Assembly (NCBI RefSeq): GCF_022346615.1
Contig: NZ_JAKRNS010000001.1
Location: 124,001-188,000 of the forward strand
Direction: 5' to 3'
From: Staphylococcus sp. ACRSN
GTDB lineage: Bacteria; Bacillota; Bacilli; Staphylococcales; Staphylococcaceae
Length of the DNA: 64,000 bases
Under the pieces are notes generated by a model. That model made no database searches. It was not told the DNA's origin and saw nothing but the letters and a program-made list of their open reading frames with translations. Positions 63,504 through 64,000 of the stretch are shown piece by piece. Position numbers and translations under genes: made by a program. Each line of letters opens with the position of its first letter. The first letter of the stretch is position 1.

Positions 63504-64000
63504 ATGACTGAAAATATACGTTTTGGATGTGCACCGATTGCATGGACAAATGATGACTTACCAGAATTAGGTAAAGAGAATACTTTTGAACAATGTATTA
63601 GCGAAATGGCGTTAGCTGGATATGAAGGAACGGAAATTGGCAATAAATATCCGAAAGAGGCTTCTAAGTTACTTGAGTATTTAAAGCCGAGAAATTTGAG
63701 TGTTGCGAGTGCATGGTTGAGTTTATTTTTAACGACAGAACCATATGAAGAAACGGAAATTGCATTTATCAAACACAGAGACTTTTTATATGACTTAGGA
63801 GCAAAGGTCATCGTCGTATGTGAACAGGGCAAAAGCATTCAAAAACGAGAAGATATGTCAGTTTTCACGGAAAAACCAATCTTTACAGACGAAGAATGGT
63901 CTCTACTAATACAAGGTTTGGAAAAACTTGGCAAATTAGCACGTGAGAAAGATATGAGGATTGTCTATCACCACCATATGGGTACAGGTATTCAAACAAC
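63504..64000 (+). CDS. iolE: 2-keto-myo-inositol dehydratase, N-terminal part (cut by window edge)
   Basis: About 165 codons from ATG 63504 (AAAGGCGG upstream): RFGCAPIAWTNDDLPELG, GYEGTEIGNKYP and IVYHHHMGTGIQT are typical of IolE, a TIM-barrel dehydratase acting between the inositol dehydrogenase IolG and IolD. The frame is open to the window end. iolG is not in the window. Confidence 0.9.
   Translation, partial: MTENIRFGCAPIAWTNDDLPELGKENTFEQCISEMALAGYEGTEIGNKYPKEASKLLEYLKPRNLSVASAWLSLFLTTEPYEETEIAFIKHRDFLYDLGAKVIVVCEQGKSIQKREDMSVFTEKPIFTDEEWSLLIQGLEKLGKLAREKDMRIVYHHHMGTGIQT

Overview
This is a low-GC, gene-dense window from a Staphylococcus chromosome. A coagulase-negative species of the S. 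saprophyticus/xylosus type fits best: IsaB-like antigen, secreted SceD/IsaA-like transglycosylase, GlpT, sucrose, sorbitol and myo-inositol catabolism, many CcpA (cre) sites. The species cannot be fixed from the sequence alone. No rRNA, tRNA, CRISPR array, intact insertion sequence, integrase or prophage was seen; the plasticity is in small accessory modules.

Layout. 1-3.1 kb: start of a sensor kinase (leaves the window), then a MerR regulator and a QacA/SmvA-like 14-TM exporter behind a classic 19-bp-spacer MerR promoter. 3.2-12.2 kb: sucrose genes (repressor; permease plus sucrose-6-phosphate hydrolase), split by an inserted YdfHI-YdfJ two-component/RND exporter unit. 12.2-13.4 kb: PhnA-like zinc-ribbon protein and a decapitated MFS gene. 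13.5-16.8 kb: five tightly coupled minus-strand genes that look like a circular (head-to-tail) bacteriocin operon, the most notable system here. 17-22.2 kb: Zur-controlled CobW metallochaperone, flotillin, signal peptidase I, a DUF805 membrane-protein trio. 22.4-31 kb: flavin monooxygenase plus BCCT transporter, a repeat-flanked two-gene island (membrane YiiX-like hydrolase plus HxxxDG acyltransferase), aldo-keto reductase, SDR, AEC carrier. 31-37.5 kb: acetyltransferases, GlpT, secreted proteins, a structured intergenic repeat and an unlisted Fst-type toxin peptide. 37.5-44.9 kb: second monooxygenase plus sodium symporter, two TetR/oxidoreductase divergons, small membrane ORFs. 45-50 kb: complete sorbitol PTS operon. 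50-53.5 kb: epimerase, TetR, CoA-transferase. 53.6-64 kb: myo-inositol regulon (iolT, iolD, iolH-like, iolI; iolR divergent from iolA-B-C-E; iolE runs off the end).

How genes work together. Sugar modules share CcpA control: near-perfect cre sites overlap or follow the promoters of the sucrose, glpT, sorbitol, iolT, iolD and iolA units. Three tandem IolR boxes sit between iolR and iolA. Several accessory modules are bounded by near-duplicate terminator hairpins, suggesting these are where cargo is exchanged. Two genes (the YdfI-like regulator and the BCCT transporter) have no ATG/GTG/TTG where homology and Shine-Dalgarno spacing require a start; both appear to begin at ATT.
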